Source: Actinomycetota bacterium (GTDB lineage Bacteria > Actinomycetota > Actinomycetes > Streptosporangiales > Streptosporangiaceae). From it: a stretch of DNA of 37,067 nucleotides. Below, one piece after another: positions 1 to 7,702 of this stretch (position 1 is its first letter; each line of letters starts with the position of its first letter). The position numbers and the translations under genes are program-made. Under the pieces are notes generated by a model, which searched no databases, was not told the DNA's origin, and saw only the letters and a list, made by a program, of their open reading frames with translations. Where the stretch lies: the NCBI GenBank assembly GCA_003168215.1, contig PMSW01000162.1, positions 30,407 to 67,473 of the forward strand, in the 5' to 3' direction.

Positions 1-143
1 AGAACCCCGGCGGCCAGAACCCGGGCGGCCAGAACTCCGGCGGCCGGGCCGGCGGACAGGCCGCGGGCGGGGCTGCCCCGAAGCAGCCGGTCAGCGCCAA
101 GTCCGCGAAGTCAGCCGACAACGAAGACTGGTGGATCGAGTAG
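1..143 (+). CDS. C-terminal end of an unidentified protein (5' part outside window)
   Basis: The plus-strand frame that begins at base 3 is open for 46 codons and stops with TAG at 141-143. The tail starts with a glycine/glutamine/asparagine-rich pentapeptide repeat (GGQNP, GGQNS), passes through an Ala/Lys/Ser-rich linker, and ends in the acidic, tryptophan-containing peptide NEDWWIE. The repeat is visible in the DNA as a 15-bp unit in the first 50 bases. Such low-complexity tails are usually disordered, and the conserved-looking end may be a docking peptide; both points are inference. No domain lies inside the window, so the protein cannot be named. A strong hairpin follows 14 bases after the stop. 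Confidence 0.6.
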   Translation, partial: NPGGQNPGGQNSGGRAGGQAAGGAAPKQPVSAKSAKSADNEDWWIE

Positions 144-156
144 CGGCTAGCCGCGA

Positions 157-201
157 AAGCAAGCGCCGGGTCCCGTGAGTCAAGGGACCCGGCGCTTGCT
201 T
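157..201. terminator. Bidirectional intrinsic terminator between convergent genes
   Basis: A perfect 18-bp inverted repeat (157-174 against 184-201) encloses a 9-base loop. It sits between the stop of the plus-strand partial gene (143) and the stop of the minus-strand SDR gene (232), the expected place for a shared terminator. There is no long T tract, as is usual in GC-rich actinomycetes. Confidence 0.8.
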
Positions 202-231
202 GTGCGGCCCGGACTGGAACTCATCCAAGTC

Positions 232-1011
232 CTAGGGCCATACGGTCTGGCCGCCGTCGACCACGAGGACCTGGCCGGTCATGTAGGAGGACGCGGCGCT
301 GGCCAGGAAGACGGCCGGGCCCGCCATCTCCTCGGCGCGCGCCCAGCGGCGCATCGGTACCGTCGCCACGGTGGCCGGCCCGGAAACCGGGTCGTCCCAC
401 AAGCTGCGGTTGAGTTCGGTTGCCGTCCAGCCGGGACACAGTGCGTTGACCCGGACGCCGGTGGTGCCCCATTCGACCGCGAGTGACTTCGTCAGCGAGA
501 TCAGGCCCGCCTTGGCCGCACCGTAGGGAGCCAGCAGCGGAGAACCTGTCATCCCGGTCACCGAGGCGACATTGATGACCGAGCCCTCGGCACGCTCCAG
601 CAGGTGGCCGCCGATCGCGTGGCACACGTACACGGCGGAGTCCAGGTTGAGCCGCATGATCTTTTCCCAGCCCGATAGCCGCAAGTCGAGGAATGCCACC
701 ATGAAGTTCGACCCGCCCGCATTGTTCACCACCACATCCACATGCCCGAGCTGCCCGATCGCCGCCGCCACCGCCGCGTCGACTGCGGGCTGGCTGGTGA
801 CGTCCGCCGGGATGACCAAGGCGGTGCGCCCGAGGGCGGTGATATCCGCTGCAGTCTCGGCGAGCCCGCGCTCACTGCGCGCGACGAGGGCCACGTCCGC
901 GCCCGCGCCGGCCAGGGCGACCGCGATCGACCGGCCAATCCCCCGGGACGCCCCGGTGACGAACGCGTTCTTGCCCGCCAGGTCGAAGAGACTCACGGTC
1001 AGTCCGTCCAT
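232..1011 (-). CDS. SDR family NAD(P)-dependent oxidoreductase
   Basis: A 259-residue classical short-chain dehydrogenase/reductase. Visible motifs are the nucleotide-binding TGASRGIG near the N terminus, the NNAG segment, the catalytic Ser in NVASVTG followed by Tyr-x-x-x-Lys in YGAAK, and a C-terminal VDGGQ. The size and motif order fit FabG-like oxidoreductases acting on alcohol/ketone substrates. The substrate cannot be read from the sequence. The ATG at 1011 overlaps the end of the upstream hydrolase gene by 13 bases. A GTG at 996, just after the hydrolase stop, is an equally possible start; neither has a strong ribosome site, which suggests translational coupling. It is the last gene of a three-gene minus-strand unit. 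Confidence 0.9.
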   Translation of the reverse strand: MDGLTVSLFDLAGKNAFVTGASRGIGRSIAVALAGAGADVALVARSERGLAETAADITALGRTALVIPADVTSQPAVDAAVAAAIGQLGHVDVVVNNAGGSNFMVAFLDLRLSGWEKIMRLNLDSAVYVCHAIGGHLLERAEGSVINVASVTGMTGSPLLAPYGAAKAGLISLTKSLAVEWGTTGVRVNALCPGWTATELNRSLWDDPVSGPATVATVPMRRWARAEEMAGPAVFLASAASSYMTGQVLVVDGGQTVWP

Positions 1012-1712
1012 TCGGTGGGAAGCGGCCAGGCGCGAGGGTTGACTCGCCGCACGATCTCATTCAGCACGATGCGGACATAGGGCTCTCCCACCCAGAGGTG
1101 CTTTGCCCGGTCCACGGCGATGACCTCGGCCTGCGGCACCCGCGAGAATCGCGCGATGGCCTCATCGGGCCGCAGGTAGTCGTCGAGTTCGGGTACCAGC
1201 GCCATCAGCGCGCGGCCCGATGCCGCCCAGGCGTCCAGGTCGGCGTCGGTCGCGCGGTGCAGCGCCGGCGACAGCAGGATCGCTCCGTCGACCGCCGGAT
1301 CGTTGCCCCACTTCAGCGCCAGTTCCGTACCGAATGACCAGCCGAGGAGCCAGCGCCGCGGCAGCCCGGCAGCGCCCGCGTAGGCGATGGCGGCCTCGAC
1401 ATCGAGCCGCTCGGTCTCGCCATCGCCGAACTCGCCCTCGCTGGTCCCCTGCTCCGAGGTGGTGCCGCGGGTGTTGAACCTGAGCACGGCGAGATCGGCG
1501 AGCGCGGGCAGCCGGAAGGCCGCCTTGCGGAGCAGGTGGCTGTCCATCATCCCGCCCTGCGTCGGCAGCGGATGCAGGCAGATGAGCGTGGCGGCAGGCG
1601 GGCGCCCCGCGGGCAGCGCCAGCTCGCCGACCAGGCTCAGCCCGTCGGCCGTGCGCAGCGTGACGGGCTGCCGGGCGGCCGGCAGGACGGTGCCTGCCCT
1701 TATCTCGCTCAT
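999..1712 (-). CDS. Alpha/beta-fold hydrolase
   Basis: A 237-residue alpha/beta hydrolase. The nucleophile elbow is GWSFG (residues 124-128, Ser126), an HPLP segment near residue 47 fits the oxyanion region, and a late His (about residue 205, in DRAKHLW) fits the catalytic base. It resembles the short, cofactor-free dienelactone hydrolase or esterase-like members; the substrate is unknown. I chose the ATG at 1712 because GGAGG lies 4 bases upstream; the frame stays open further upstream, but that part is Arg/Gly-rich and antisense-like. It starts 11 bases after the preceding zinc-ribbon-like gene and overlaps the following SDR gene, so the three are probably co-transcribed. Confidence 0.85.
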   Translation of the reverse strand: MSEIRAGTVLPAARQPVTLRTADGLSLVGELALPAGRPPAATLICLHPLPTQGGMMDSHLLRKAAFRLPALADLAVLRFNTRGTTSEQGTSEGEFGDGETERLDVEAAIAYAGAAGLPRRWLLGWSFGTELALKWGNDPAVDGAILLSPALHRATDADLDAWAASGRALMALVPELDDYLRPDEAIARFSRVPQAEVIAVDRAKHLWVGEPYVRIVLNEIVRRVNPRAWPLPTEWTD

Positions 1713-1723
1713 GTCCCTCCGCC

Positions 1724-2113
1724 TTATCTGCGCGTCCCGCGGCTGTGACCGGGCGCGGGCCGGCGTGGCCTGCGCTGCCAGCACGGATTGTGCCAGTGCC
1801 TGCGCTCGCCGGCGTCCGGGTTGCCGGCCGGCCAGACCACCACGTGCGCGGTCCCCGGCATGATCTCCTGGTCGCAGCCGGGGCAGCGATACGTCTTGGT
1901 CGCGGCCGCGCCGGGCACCGAGCGCACTACCCAGTCGCCGTCCGGCCACGACTCAGTCCGCTCCGGCCCGAGCCTGATGGGCGCTTCGTCGCCGTCGCGG
2001 TCACGGCCGGCCGCCCGGCTCGCCGCGGCATCCCCGCGCCTGGCTCCACCGCGTGGCTTGCGCGGCACGTCCGCGGCGAGGCGGCGGGCCTTACGTGGGC
2101 TCACGGGCGTCAC
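1724..2113 (-). CDS. Small zinc-ribbon-like protein conserved in actinobacteria
   Basis: A 129-residue protein with a basic, disordered first half. The compact second half carries WPDGDWVVR, the CxxC in YRCPGCDQEI and a later HWHNPCW. Two cysteines plus a His/Cys cluster look like a metal-binding knuckle. I recognise this arrangement (TKTYRCPGCDQ, then HWHxPCW) from a small protein widespread in Streptomyces and relatives. It is often given the uninformative label 'ATP/GTP-binding protein', although no P-loop is visible. Two GTG codons, at 2113 and 2104, could serve as start. It heads the unit with the hydrolase and SDR genes; its function is unknown. Confidence 0.75.
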   Translation of the reverse strand: MTPVSPRKARRLAADVPRKPRGGARRGDAAASRAAGRDRDGDEAPIRLGPERTESWPDGDWVVRSVPGAAATKTYRCPGCDQEIMPGTAHVVVWPAGNPDAGERRHWHNPCWQRRPRRPAPGHSRGTRR

Positions 2114-2302
2114 TGTAAGGCATCCGCAGGCGTAATGATCACCGGTGGCAGGTCAGGTCAGCCCGCTGGCACCCGTATCCATCGGGTTACGATGGAAAAC
2201 CGTGCTGCTGTCACGCAGGAGGCGGATCGCAGCATGCGCGTTGTTCAGCCGTCAGCGGGACCAGTTACGGCGTCGACTGAGCTGAGACACGATCATCGGT
2301 GC

Positions 2303-2341
2303 GACGGTGACCACGTGACGGTGACCCGCATGACGGTGACC
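2303..2341. repeat. Three 10-bp direct repeats upstream of the P-loop fusion gene
   Basis: GACGGTGACC occurs at 2303-2312, 2317-2326 and 2332-2341, at 14- to 15-base spacing. It ends about 38 bases before the TTG start of the next plus-strand gene. This lies in the 265-base divergent interval between the zinc-ribbon-like gene and that gene. The regular spacing could mark iterated regulator sites, but no known operator is matched. A TACGAT hexamer at 2188-2193 is a possible -10 box without a clear -35. Confidence 0.45.
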
Positions 2342-2378
2342 GCGTGATCTGGATCTGGGCTCGATTCCGGAGGGATTC

Positions 2379-3311
2379 TTGAGGCATCTGGTCCGTAGCG
2401 CCGCGCTGGATCGTCTCGGCTGGATTCTCGATGGGCTGGATGGCCAGCAGGACTGGGGCAGCGACGCCGATGACATGCTCGCGCCGGAATTCACCGCGAT
2501 CGTGCCGGCGCGCAGAGTCGTCGAGCTGACACGCCAGCGGTCGGCGACCCATGCGCCGGTCGCCGTCATCGGCATCGACATCACCGGAGACACGGCCAGG
2601 GCACGCATCCGCCATCACGATGGCAGCACCGATGTGGTCAGCTGCACGGTTGAGCCCGGCCCGCCGCACCGGATCACGGAAACGTGGCTGACCGCTTTCG
2701 TGCCGGCCGGCCTGACGCCCCGGCTGCCGATGGATTTCGCGGACTACGCCCTGCCGGATTACGCCCCGGATCACCCCCGAACGCGCAGCGGTGCCGGCGC
2801 GCGCCTTGTTGTCTTCTCCGGGGTGCCGGGCACCGGCAAGAGCACCCTGGCCGACGCGGCCGGGCGCGAGCTTGGCATCCCGGTCTTCGCGGTTGACTGG
2901 CTGCTGGGCTCGCTGACCCCGTTCGGCGGCCGGCATCTCGACGGGGCCTGGGAGATCGGATCTGAATTGCTGACCACCCTGGCGCTGCGGCAGCTGACCC
3001 TCGGGCAATCCGCCATCCTGGACTATCCGACGGAGGAGCCGGCGACCCGGGAGCGGTGGCGGAGCCTTGCTCAGCGGGCCGGAGCCGACTTCAAGGTAGT
3101 CGTGTGCGCGTGCGCCGACCCGGTGGTGCACCGGGCGAGGGTGGAGGGCCGCGAGCGCGGCATTCCGGGCTGGCATGATGCCGGTAACTGGGCCAATGTC
3201 GAGCACCGCCTTGCCGGGTTCCCGTCGTGGACAGATGAGGTGCTGACTATCGACACCTCCCAGCCGCACGAGTCCAGCCTCGCCGCGGTCCTCAGCTACC
3301 TAGGCGGCTGA
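2379..3311 (+). CDS. NTF2-like domain fused to a P-loop kinase-like domain
   Basis: A 310-residue two-domain protein. Residues 1-115 or so (GWILDGLDG through TETWLTAFVPAG) have the length and strand pattern of an NTF2/SnoaL-like cone; this is inference from pattern. Residues 140-310 carry a clear Walker A, GVPGTGKST, followed by the layout of small-molecule kinases of the AAA_33/zeta-toxin-like class: a DW pair after the first strand, a DYPTEEPATRERW segment, and an RVEGRERG lid-like arginine cluster. The start is TTG at 2379 with GGAGGG 4 bases upstream; no ATG or GTG has a comparable ribosome site. The substrate of the phosphotransfer is unknown. The gene converges on the DUF4097 gene with only 13 bases between stops. 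Confidence 0.75.
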   Translation: MRHLVRSAALDRLGWILDGLDGQQDWGSDADDMLAPEFTAIVPARRVVELTRQRSATHAPVAVIGIDITGDTARARIRHHDGSTDVVSCTVEPGPPHRITETWLTAFVPAGLTPRLPMDFADYALPDYAPDHPRTRSGAGARLVVFSGVPGTGKSTLADAAGRELGIPVFAVDWLLGSLTPFGGRHLDGAWEIGSELLTTLALRQLTLGQSAILDYPTEEPATRERWRSLAQRAGADFKVVVCACADPVVHRARVEGRERGIPGWHDAGNWANVEHRLAGFPSWTDEVLTIDTSQPHESSLAAVLSYLGG

Positions 3312-3324
3312 CCGGGCGCAGCAT

Positions 3325-4086
3325 CTACCCGGCCGAGCCCTGGGCCGCCCGGCTGACCCGGATGTCGCCGCTGACGGTCCGGCATGTCAGGGTCGCCGCG
3401 ACCGCGGCGCCGGCCTCGCCGCCTGCCCCGGAGGGCTGCAGGTCGCTGCTCACCATTCCCGACAGCGCCGACAGGTCCAGCTGGACGCCAATGCCGCGGA
3501 TGACCGCTACCGAGATATCGCCGGAGACCGTCTTGATGTCGATCCGGCCGCCCCTGACCGCGGCAATCTCCACCTGGCCGCTGACTGTCTGGCAGGTCAC
3601 GTCGCCAGCGGCGGCGCCGATGCGGACATTCCCGGACAGGGTTTTGGCCTGCACCGGCCCGGAGCTTGCGAGCCGCACGCCGCCGGAGGCGGTGTGCACG
3701 TCGACGGGGCCGGTGACTTGGCCCGCGGCCACGTCACCGCTGGCGGTATGCGCGCTGAGCGCGCCGAGTTCGCCGGTGCAGCCGATGTCGGCGGACGCGG
3801 TGTGCAGCTTGCACGACGAGCCGAGCGGCACCGTGACAGTGACCTTGAGGCGGGGAGATCCGCCGCCCAGCAGCCGCAGCCGGTCCGGCGCGGTGATGAC
3901 CAGCCGCCCGGCACCGCCAGCGACCCGGATGCCGCCGAGGGTGCCGTCGGCACCGGGGCGGCCGGGCGGCAGCACAATCTCGACGGTTGACGTCTGCGTG
4001 CGCGCCGCGATCACCTTAATGGTCCCGGCAGCGATGCGAATCTGCAGGTCAACTGGCTCGGTCGCGGGAAACTCCCACGAGGTCAC
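3325..4086 (-). CDS. DUF4097 family beta-strand repeat protein
   Basis: A 253-residue protein built of short beta repeats ending in TASG or TVSG-type turns (HTASGDV, HTASGGV, KTLSGNV, QTVSGQV, KTVSGDI, RTVSGDI). This is the signature of the DUF4097 parallel-beta (bactofilin/adhesin-like) family. No signal peptide or membrane helix is visible, so a cytoplasmic scaffold is plausible. I chose the GTG at 4086 (MTSWEFP) because GGAG lies 6 bases upstream; the longer frame runs into the upstream gene. It follows the ribbon-helix-helix gene by 29 bases, a pairing I recognise from other actinomycetes. Its biochemical role is not established. Confidence 0.85.
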   Translation of the reverse strand: MTSWEFPATEPVDLQIRIAAGTIKVIAARTQTSTVEIVLPPGRPGADGTLGGIRVAGGAGRLVITAPDRLRLLGGGSPRLKVTVTVPLGSSCKLHTASADIGCTGELGALSAHTASGDVAAGQVTGPVDVHTASGGVRLASSGPVQAKTLSGNVRIGAAAGDVTCQTVSGQVEIAAVRGGRIDIKTVSGDISVAVIRGIGVQLDLSALSGMVSSDLQPSGAGGEAGAAVAATLTCRTVSGDIRVSRAAQGSAG

Positions 4087-4115
4087 GAGAGGCTCCGTTC
4101 TGCGTCCGGAGGGCG

Positions 4116-4610
4116 TCAGCTCACGGCGAAGCCGGTGATCCGCTGTCCTGGCCGATGGCGGGACTGCCGTTGCGGCCTGCCGCCAGGCCCTTCGAGTGCC
4201 TGCCTCGCCGCTTGCGCGAGCCACGCGTTGACCGACACCCCGTCGGCGGCGGCCGCGGCCTCGACTCTGTCCTTCAGGCTCTGCGGCAGCCGCAGCGTCA
4301 TGCGTGCCAGGCCGGCATCGTCCGCCTCGGCTGAAGCCGGCTGGTCCGGTTCCGCCGTGACATCCGGCCCGGCAGCCTGGACCACGAAAGACGGCTCGCC
4401 GCCGCTCAGCCGCACCTCCACCACGGTTCCGTCGAGCCGTTCGGTGATCTCCGCTGCGGCCGCCGAGAGCACCTCTAGTAGCGTCAGCCGGACCGACGGA
4501 TCCAGGGCCTGGGCCACCATCTCGGCCGCACGGGCGGCCTCCTCGCCCGCCACGCGGGTGATCGAGGCCAGCTCCCTGTGCATAGCCTCGATGTACTCCG
4601 ACAGCTCCAT
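4116..4610 (-). CDS. Ribbon-helix-helix protein of HicB/CopG type, paired with DUF4097
   Basis: A 164-residue protein. Residues 1-65 are a predicted helical region (MELSEYIEAMHRELASITRV). Residues 101-139 form a ribbon-helix-helix DNA-binding module (ARMTLRLPQSLKDRVEAAA, then SVNAWLAQAARQAL), and a basic tail follows. Homologues are often labelled HicB-family antitoxins, but no HicA toxin is adjacent; the partner is the DUF4097 gene downstream. A TTGACA/CATAGT promoter places the transcript start on or next to the A of the ATG, so the mRNA is probably leaderless. Palindromes overlap this promoter, so autoregulation is likely (inference). Confidence 0.85.
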   Translation of the reverse strand: MELSEYIEAMHRELASITRVAGEEAARAAEMVAQALDPSVRLTLLEVLSAAAAEITERLDGTVVEVRLSGGEPSFVVQAAGPDVTAEPDQPASAEADDAGLARMTLRLPQSLKDRVEAAAAADGVSVNAWLAQAARQALEGPGGRPQRQSRHRPGQRITGFAVS

Positions 4611-4665
4611 GACGTCACTATGGCGCCATTTCTGACATCTGTCAAGCGTCTATGTGACGTCGGAC
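4610..4665 (-). promoter_or_regulatory. Leaderless promoter with overlapping palindromes for the RHH-DUF4097 unit
   Basis: Read leftward, TTGACA (4645-4640) and CATAGT (4622-4617) are separated by exactly 17 bases. The A of the gene's ATG at 4610 is 7 bases past the -10 box, the expected transcript start. Inverted repeats overlap these elements: TGACA-TC-TGTCA (4633-4644) covers the -35, TGGCGCCA (4621-4628) abuts the -10, and TGACGTCA (4610-4617) covers the start, with a partial second copy TGACGTCG at 4655-4662. These are good candidate operators for the ribbon-helix-helix product. Confidence 0.65.
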
Positions 4666-4903
4666 TTGTCCGGGCGCCGGAGTTGCCCGGCGCGATCGGC
4701 GCCGGACTGCCCGGACGCAGCCGTGCGGGACCAGAAGACCGGCGAGACCAGGAGACCGGCATGCCCGCGCGGTCCGGCGCGGGAAAGACCCGGCGCCGCA
4801 CTCGTGGAAAAGCCCGGCGCGGGCTAGCGTTCGGTCCTAGGCGTGCCCGCCGTAGCGGAACGCACGCGCGCCAGCCAGCCCGTGAGCCCAGTGGAGGCAC
4901 CAG

Positions 4904-6475
4904 ATGGAAGCACCCCTCACGCCGCTTGAGTTCGCCCGCCGGACTCGCCGCCTGCACGGTTCCCGCGAGGCGGTGGTCGACGGCGACCTGCGGCTTTCCT
5001 ACGAACAGCTCTTCGATCGCTGCGACCGCTGGTCGTCGGCACTGCGTGAGCTGGGCGTCGGGCCAGGCGACCGGGTGGCGACGATCGCGCCGAACACGCA
5101 CGCGCAGCTGGAATCCTTCTACGCGGTGCCGCAGCTCGGCGCGGTACTGGTGCCGGTCAATCACCGGCTGACTCCAGCGGACTTCGTCTATATCGTGAAT
5201 CATTCGGGTGCCAGCGTGGTCTGCGCCACCGTCGAGTACCTGGACGCCGTGGACAGCGTCCGCGACCAGATGCCGGAGGTACGGCACTTCGTGGCGCTCG
5301 AGGGCGCGAAGGACGGCTGGCTCGATTACGAGGCGGCCATCGCGGCGGCCAGCCCGGGCTTCACCGGGCCGCAGATCGATGAGCGGGACCTGCTTACGAT
5401 CAACTACACCAGCGGCACCACGGCGCGCCCGAAGGGCGTGATGATCACTCACCGGAACGCCGCGATGAACTCGATTGGCACCCTGCTGCACCTGCCGATC
5501 GCAGTGGGCGAGCGCTACCTGTGGACCCTGCCGATGTTCCACGCGAATGGCTGGACCTATACCTGGACGGTGACTGCCGCCGCGGGCACCCACGTCTGCC
5601 TGCGGAAGGTCGAGCCCGCCGCCGTGTTCCGGCTGATCCGCGACGAGGACGTGAGCTGGCTGTGCGCGGCGCCGACCGTGCTGATCTCGCTCGCGAACGC
5701 GCCGGCCGGGGCGCGCGGCGAGATCCGGCCAGGCGTCCATGTCGTCACCGCCGGGGCACCGCCGGCGGCCGCGACGATCGAGCGGCTGGAGGAGGAATTC
5801 GGCTGGGTGGTCACGCATATCTACGGGCTCACCGAGACGGCCCCGTTCATCCTGGTCTGCGCCCCGCTGCCGGAGCACCGGGACCTGGCACCCGCGGACC
5901 GCGCGGTCGTCAAGGCACGGCAGGGCGTCGAACTGCTGACCTCGGGCGAGCTGCGGGTGAACGATCCGGACGGCAACGAGGTTCCCGCCGACGGGCAGAC
6001 CATGGGCGAGATCGTGGTCCGGGGGAACGTGGTCATGCAGGGCTACTACCAAGATCCGGAGGCAACGGAGCGCGTGATGGGCGACGGCTGGTTCCACACT
6101 GGTGACGCTGCCGTGGTACAGCCGGACGGCTACGTGGAGATCCGGGACCGGCTGAAGGACGTGATCATCAGCGGCGGGGAGAACATCTCGTCGGTGGAGG
6201 TGGAGGGAACACTGCTGCGCCACCCGAGCGTCCAGGAGGCCGCGATCGTCGGGCTGCCGGACGAGAAATGGGGCGAGGCGCCGCACGCGTTCATCGTGCT
6301 GCGCAACGGCACCAGCGCGACCGAGGAGGAGATGATCGCGTTTGCCCGCGAGCGGCTGGCGCATTTCAAGGCCCCGCGCGGCGTAACGTTCGTCACCGAA
6401 CTGCCGAAGACGGCGACCGGCAAGATCCAGAAATACGCGCTCCGTGACGGAGGACCGAACATGGCCCGCCAGTAG
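4904..6475 (+). CDS. Acyl-CoA ligase (AMP-binding, FadD/AlkK type)
   Basis: A 523-residue member of the ANL superfamily, which activates a carboxylic acid with ATP to an acyl-adenylate and then forms the CoA thioester. Motifs in order are the P-loop YTSGTTARPKG (168-178), YGLTET (307-312), GDGWFHTGD (393-401), the hinge RDRLKD (414-419) and the C-terminal catalytic Lys in TGKIQK (Lys507). The length and TLPMFHANGW segment fit medium- or long-chain acyl-CoA ligases of the AlkK-like group; the chain length cannot be told. The ATG at 4904 has GGAGG 6 bases upstream. It stands alone on the plus strand, and no beta-oxidation gene lies beside it. Confidence 0.92.
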   Translation: MEAPLTPLEFARRTRRLHGSREAVVDGDLRLSYEQLFDRCDRWSSALRELGVGPGDRVATIAPNTHAQLESFYAVPQLGAVLVPVNHRLTPADFVYIVNHSGASVVCATVEYLDAVDSVRDQMPEVRHFVALEGAKDGWLDYEAAIAAASPGFTGPQIDERDLLTINYTSGTTARPKGVMITHRNAAMNSIGTLLHLPIAVGERYLWTLPMFHANGWTYTWTVTAAAGTHVCLRKVEPAAVFRLIRDEDVSWLCAAPTVLISLANAPAGARGEIRPGVHVVTAGAPPAAATIERLEEEFGWVVTHIYGLTETAPFILVCAPLPEHRDLAPADRAVVKARQGVELLTSGELRVNDPDGNEVPADGQTMGEIVVRGNVVMQGYYQDPEATERVMGDGWFHTGDAAVVQPDGYVEIRDRLKDVIISGGENISSVEVEGTLLRHPSVQEAAIVGLPDEKWGEAPHAFIVLRNGTSATEEEMIAFARERLAHFKAPRGVTFVTELPKTATGKIQKYALRDGGPNMARQ

Positions 6476-6688
6476 CCCGCGCCCGCGACCGAGCCGGCCC
6501 GCGACCTGCCACGCCGTGGCCGTCGTGCTCGCCGGACCGGCTGAGCGGCAGCCAGCGGCTGGGCAGTGAGCAATGTCACGTCCCCGGGGGCGGCAGGACC
6601 CGGCTGAGATTAGCTGAGGTTCTGCCAGGTCATGAGATATCCCGGTAATCTGCCCCAAGAGCCGATATGCCGATACGAGGGAGATCAC

Positions 6689-7549
6689 ATGCAGCTCGGG
6701 GACAGATTGCTCGGAAAAGCCGCGGTGGCCATGCTGGGCAGCGCATCGCTGGTGCTGGCCGGCGGAGTGGCTGGCGCCTCGGCGGCCTCCAGCCCGGTGC
6801 TGCGGCACGCTCCACAGGTAGGCCGGATGCTGCGCGCCCCGGGCGCGAGCGCGCGGACGGTCAGGGGGACCACCAAGCTGGACTCCACGAACTGGTCCGG
6901 CTACGCCCAGTCGACCAAGACGAAGGGCACGTTCACGGCCGTCAAGGACTACTGGACGGTGCCCACGGTGAGCACCAAGCCGGCCGGTGACCAGTACTCC
7001 TCCGACTGGGTCGGGATCGACGGCTTCAGTAACGACACCCTGGTCCAGGACGGCACCGAGGCCGACAACCTCGGCGGCACGGCGCATTACGACGCATGGA
7101 CCGAGATCCTGCCCGCCAGCGAGGTCGTCATCCCCGGCCTGACCATCAAGCCGGGCAACAAGATGGAGGGCCTGGTCGAGGAGACCAAGGCCGGCACCTG
7201 GAAAATGACGGTGTTCGACCTGACGACCGGCAAGAGCGGCGGCCGGACCGTCAAGTACAGTACGCCCGGCCTGAGCGTCGAGGCCATCCACGAGCGGCCT
7301 GAGGTCGGCGGCAGCCTTTCCACCCTGGCCACCACCGGCAACGTGACGTTCAACCCGGGCTCACTGAGCACGGCGGCCCCCGGCACGCAGACCTGGAAGC
7401 CGCTGCTGAAGGTGGCCACGGGCGCGACGCTCAACGAGATCTTCATGGTCGCCAACTCCGGCAGCCCGGTCATCGCCTCGCCGTCCGCGCCAAGTTCCAA
7501 CGGCGAGGCCTTCGCGGTCGCCGACGGGAGCAAGTCACCGGCTCCGTAA
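6689..7549 (+). CDS. Secreted G1-family glutamic peptidase (eqolisin-like)
   Basis: A 286-residue precursor. A Sec signal peptide spans residues 1-32, with a likely cut after AGASA. The rest matches the G1 peptidase fold: NWSGYA (69-74), VPTVS, WVGIDG, VQDGTE and YDAWTEILP (134-142). By comparison with scytalidoglutamic peptidase, the catalytic Gln is Gln120 (VQDGTE) and the catalytic Glu is Glu202 (AIHERPE). Both are present, so an active acid endopeptidase is likely. A roughly 35-residue stretch between the signal and NWSGYA may be a short propeptide (inference). The ATG at 6689 follows GAGGGAGA and is preferred over an upstream ATG that would bury the signal. Two hairpins follow the stop. 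Confidence 0.88.
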   Translation: MQLGDRLLGKAAVAMLGSASLVLAGGVAGASAASSPVLRHAPQVGRMLRAPGASARTVRGTTKLDSTNWSGYAQSTKTKGTFTAVKDYWTVPTVSTKPAGDQYSSDWVGIDGFSNDTLVQDGTEADNLGGTAHYDAWTEILPASEVVIPGLTIKPGNKMEGLVEETKAGTWKMTVFDLTTGKSGGRTVKYSTPGLSVEAIHERPEVGGSLSTLATTGNVTFNPGSLSTAAPGTQTWKPLLKVATGATLNEIFMVANSGSPVIASPSAPSSNGEAFAVADGSKSPAP

Positions 7550-7620
7550 GAAGCTGGCCCGCCTGCCCGGCAGCTGCCGGCGACCGGTCGCCGGTAGCTG
7601 CGGGAGCGTGGAAGACGGGT

Positions 7621-7661
7621 GAGGTCCCCCCGGGGTTGCCTGACAGCCCTGCGGGGACCTC
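7621..7661 (+). terminator. Hairpin downstream of the G1 peptidase gene
   Basis: GAGGTCCCC (7621-7629) pairs perfectly with GGGGACCTC (7653-7661). It lies 72 bases after the peptidase stop and before the convergent minus-strand gene ending at 7703. It is probably part of a double terminator with the next hairpin. Confidence 0.5.
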
Positions 7662-7674
7662 ACCGCAACCTGGC

Positions 7675-7698
7675 GGACCCGCTGGGGCCAGCGGGTCC
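7675..7698. terminator. Bidirectional hairpin between convergent genes
   Basis: GGACCCGCTGG (7675-7685) and CCAGCGGGTCC (7688-7698) form a perfect 11-bp inverted repeat with almost no spacer. It ends 5 bases before the stop of the minus-strand gene at 7703 and follows the peptidase gene, so it probably terminates both. Confidence 0.65.
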
Positions 7699-7702
7699 GG
7701 TG

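Noticed and set aside
1713-1949. An N-terminal extension of 79 residues for the alpha/beta hydrolase
   Set aside because: It overlaps the zinc-ribbon-like gene in another frame and is Arg/Gly-rich; GGAGG marks the internal ATG at 1712.
2199-2282. A leaderless 27-codon leader peptide after TACGAT (2188-2193)
   Set aside because: It is an Arg-rich frame without a -35 box and does not match known actinobacterial leader peptides.
4484-7291. A 935-codon minus-strand frame
   Set aside because: It is the shadow of the acyl-CoA ligase and G1 peptidase genes and shows no domain; the plus-strand products have clear motifs and ribosome sites.
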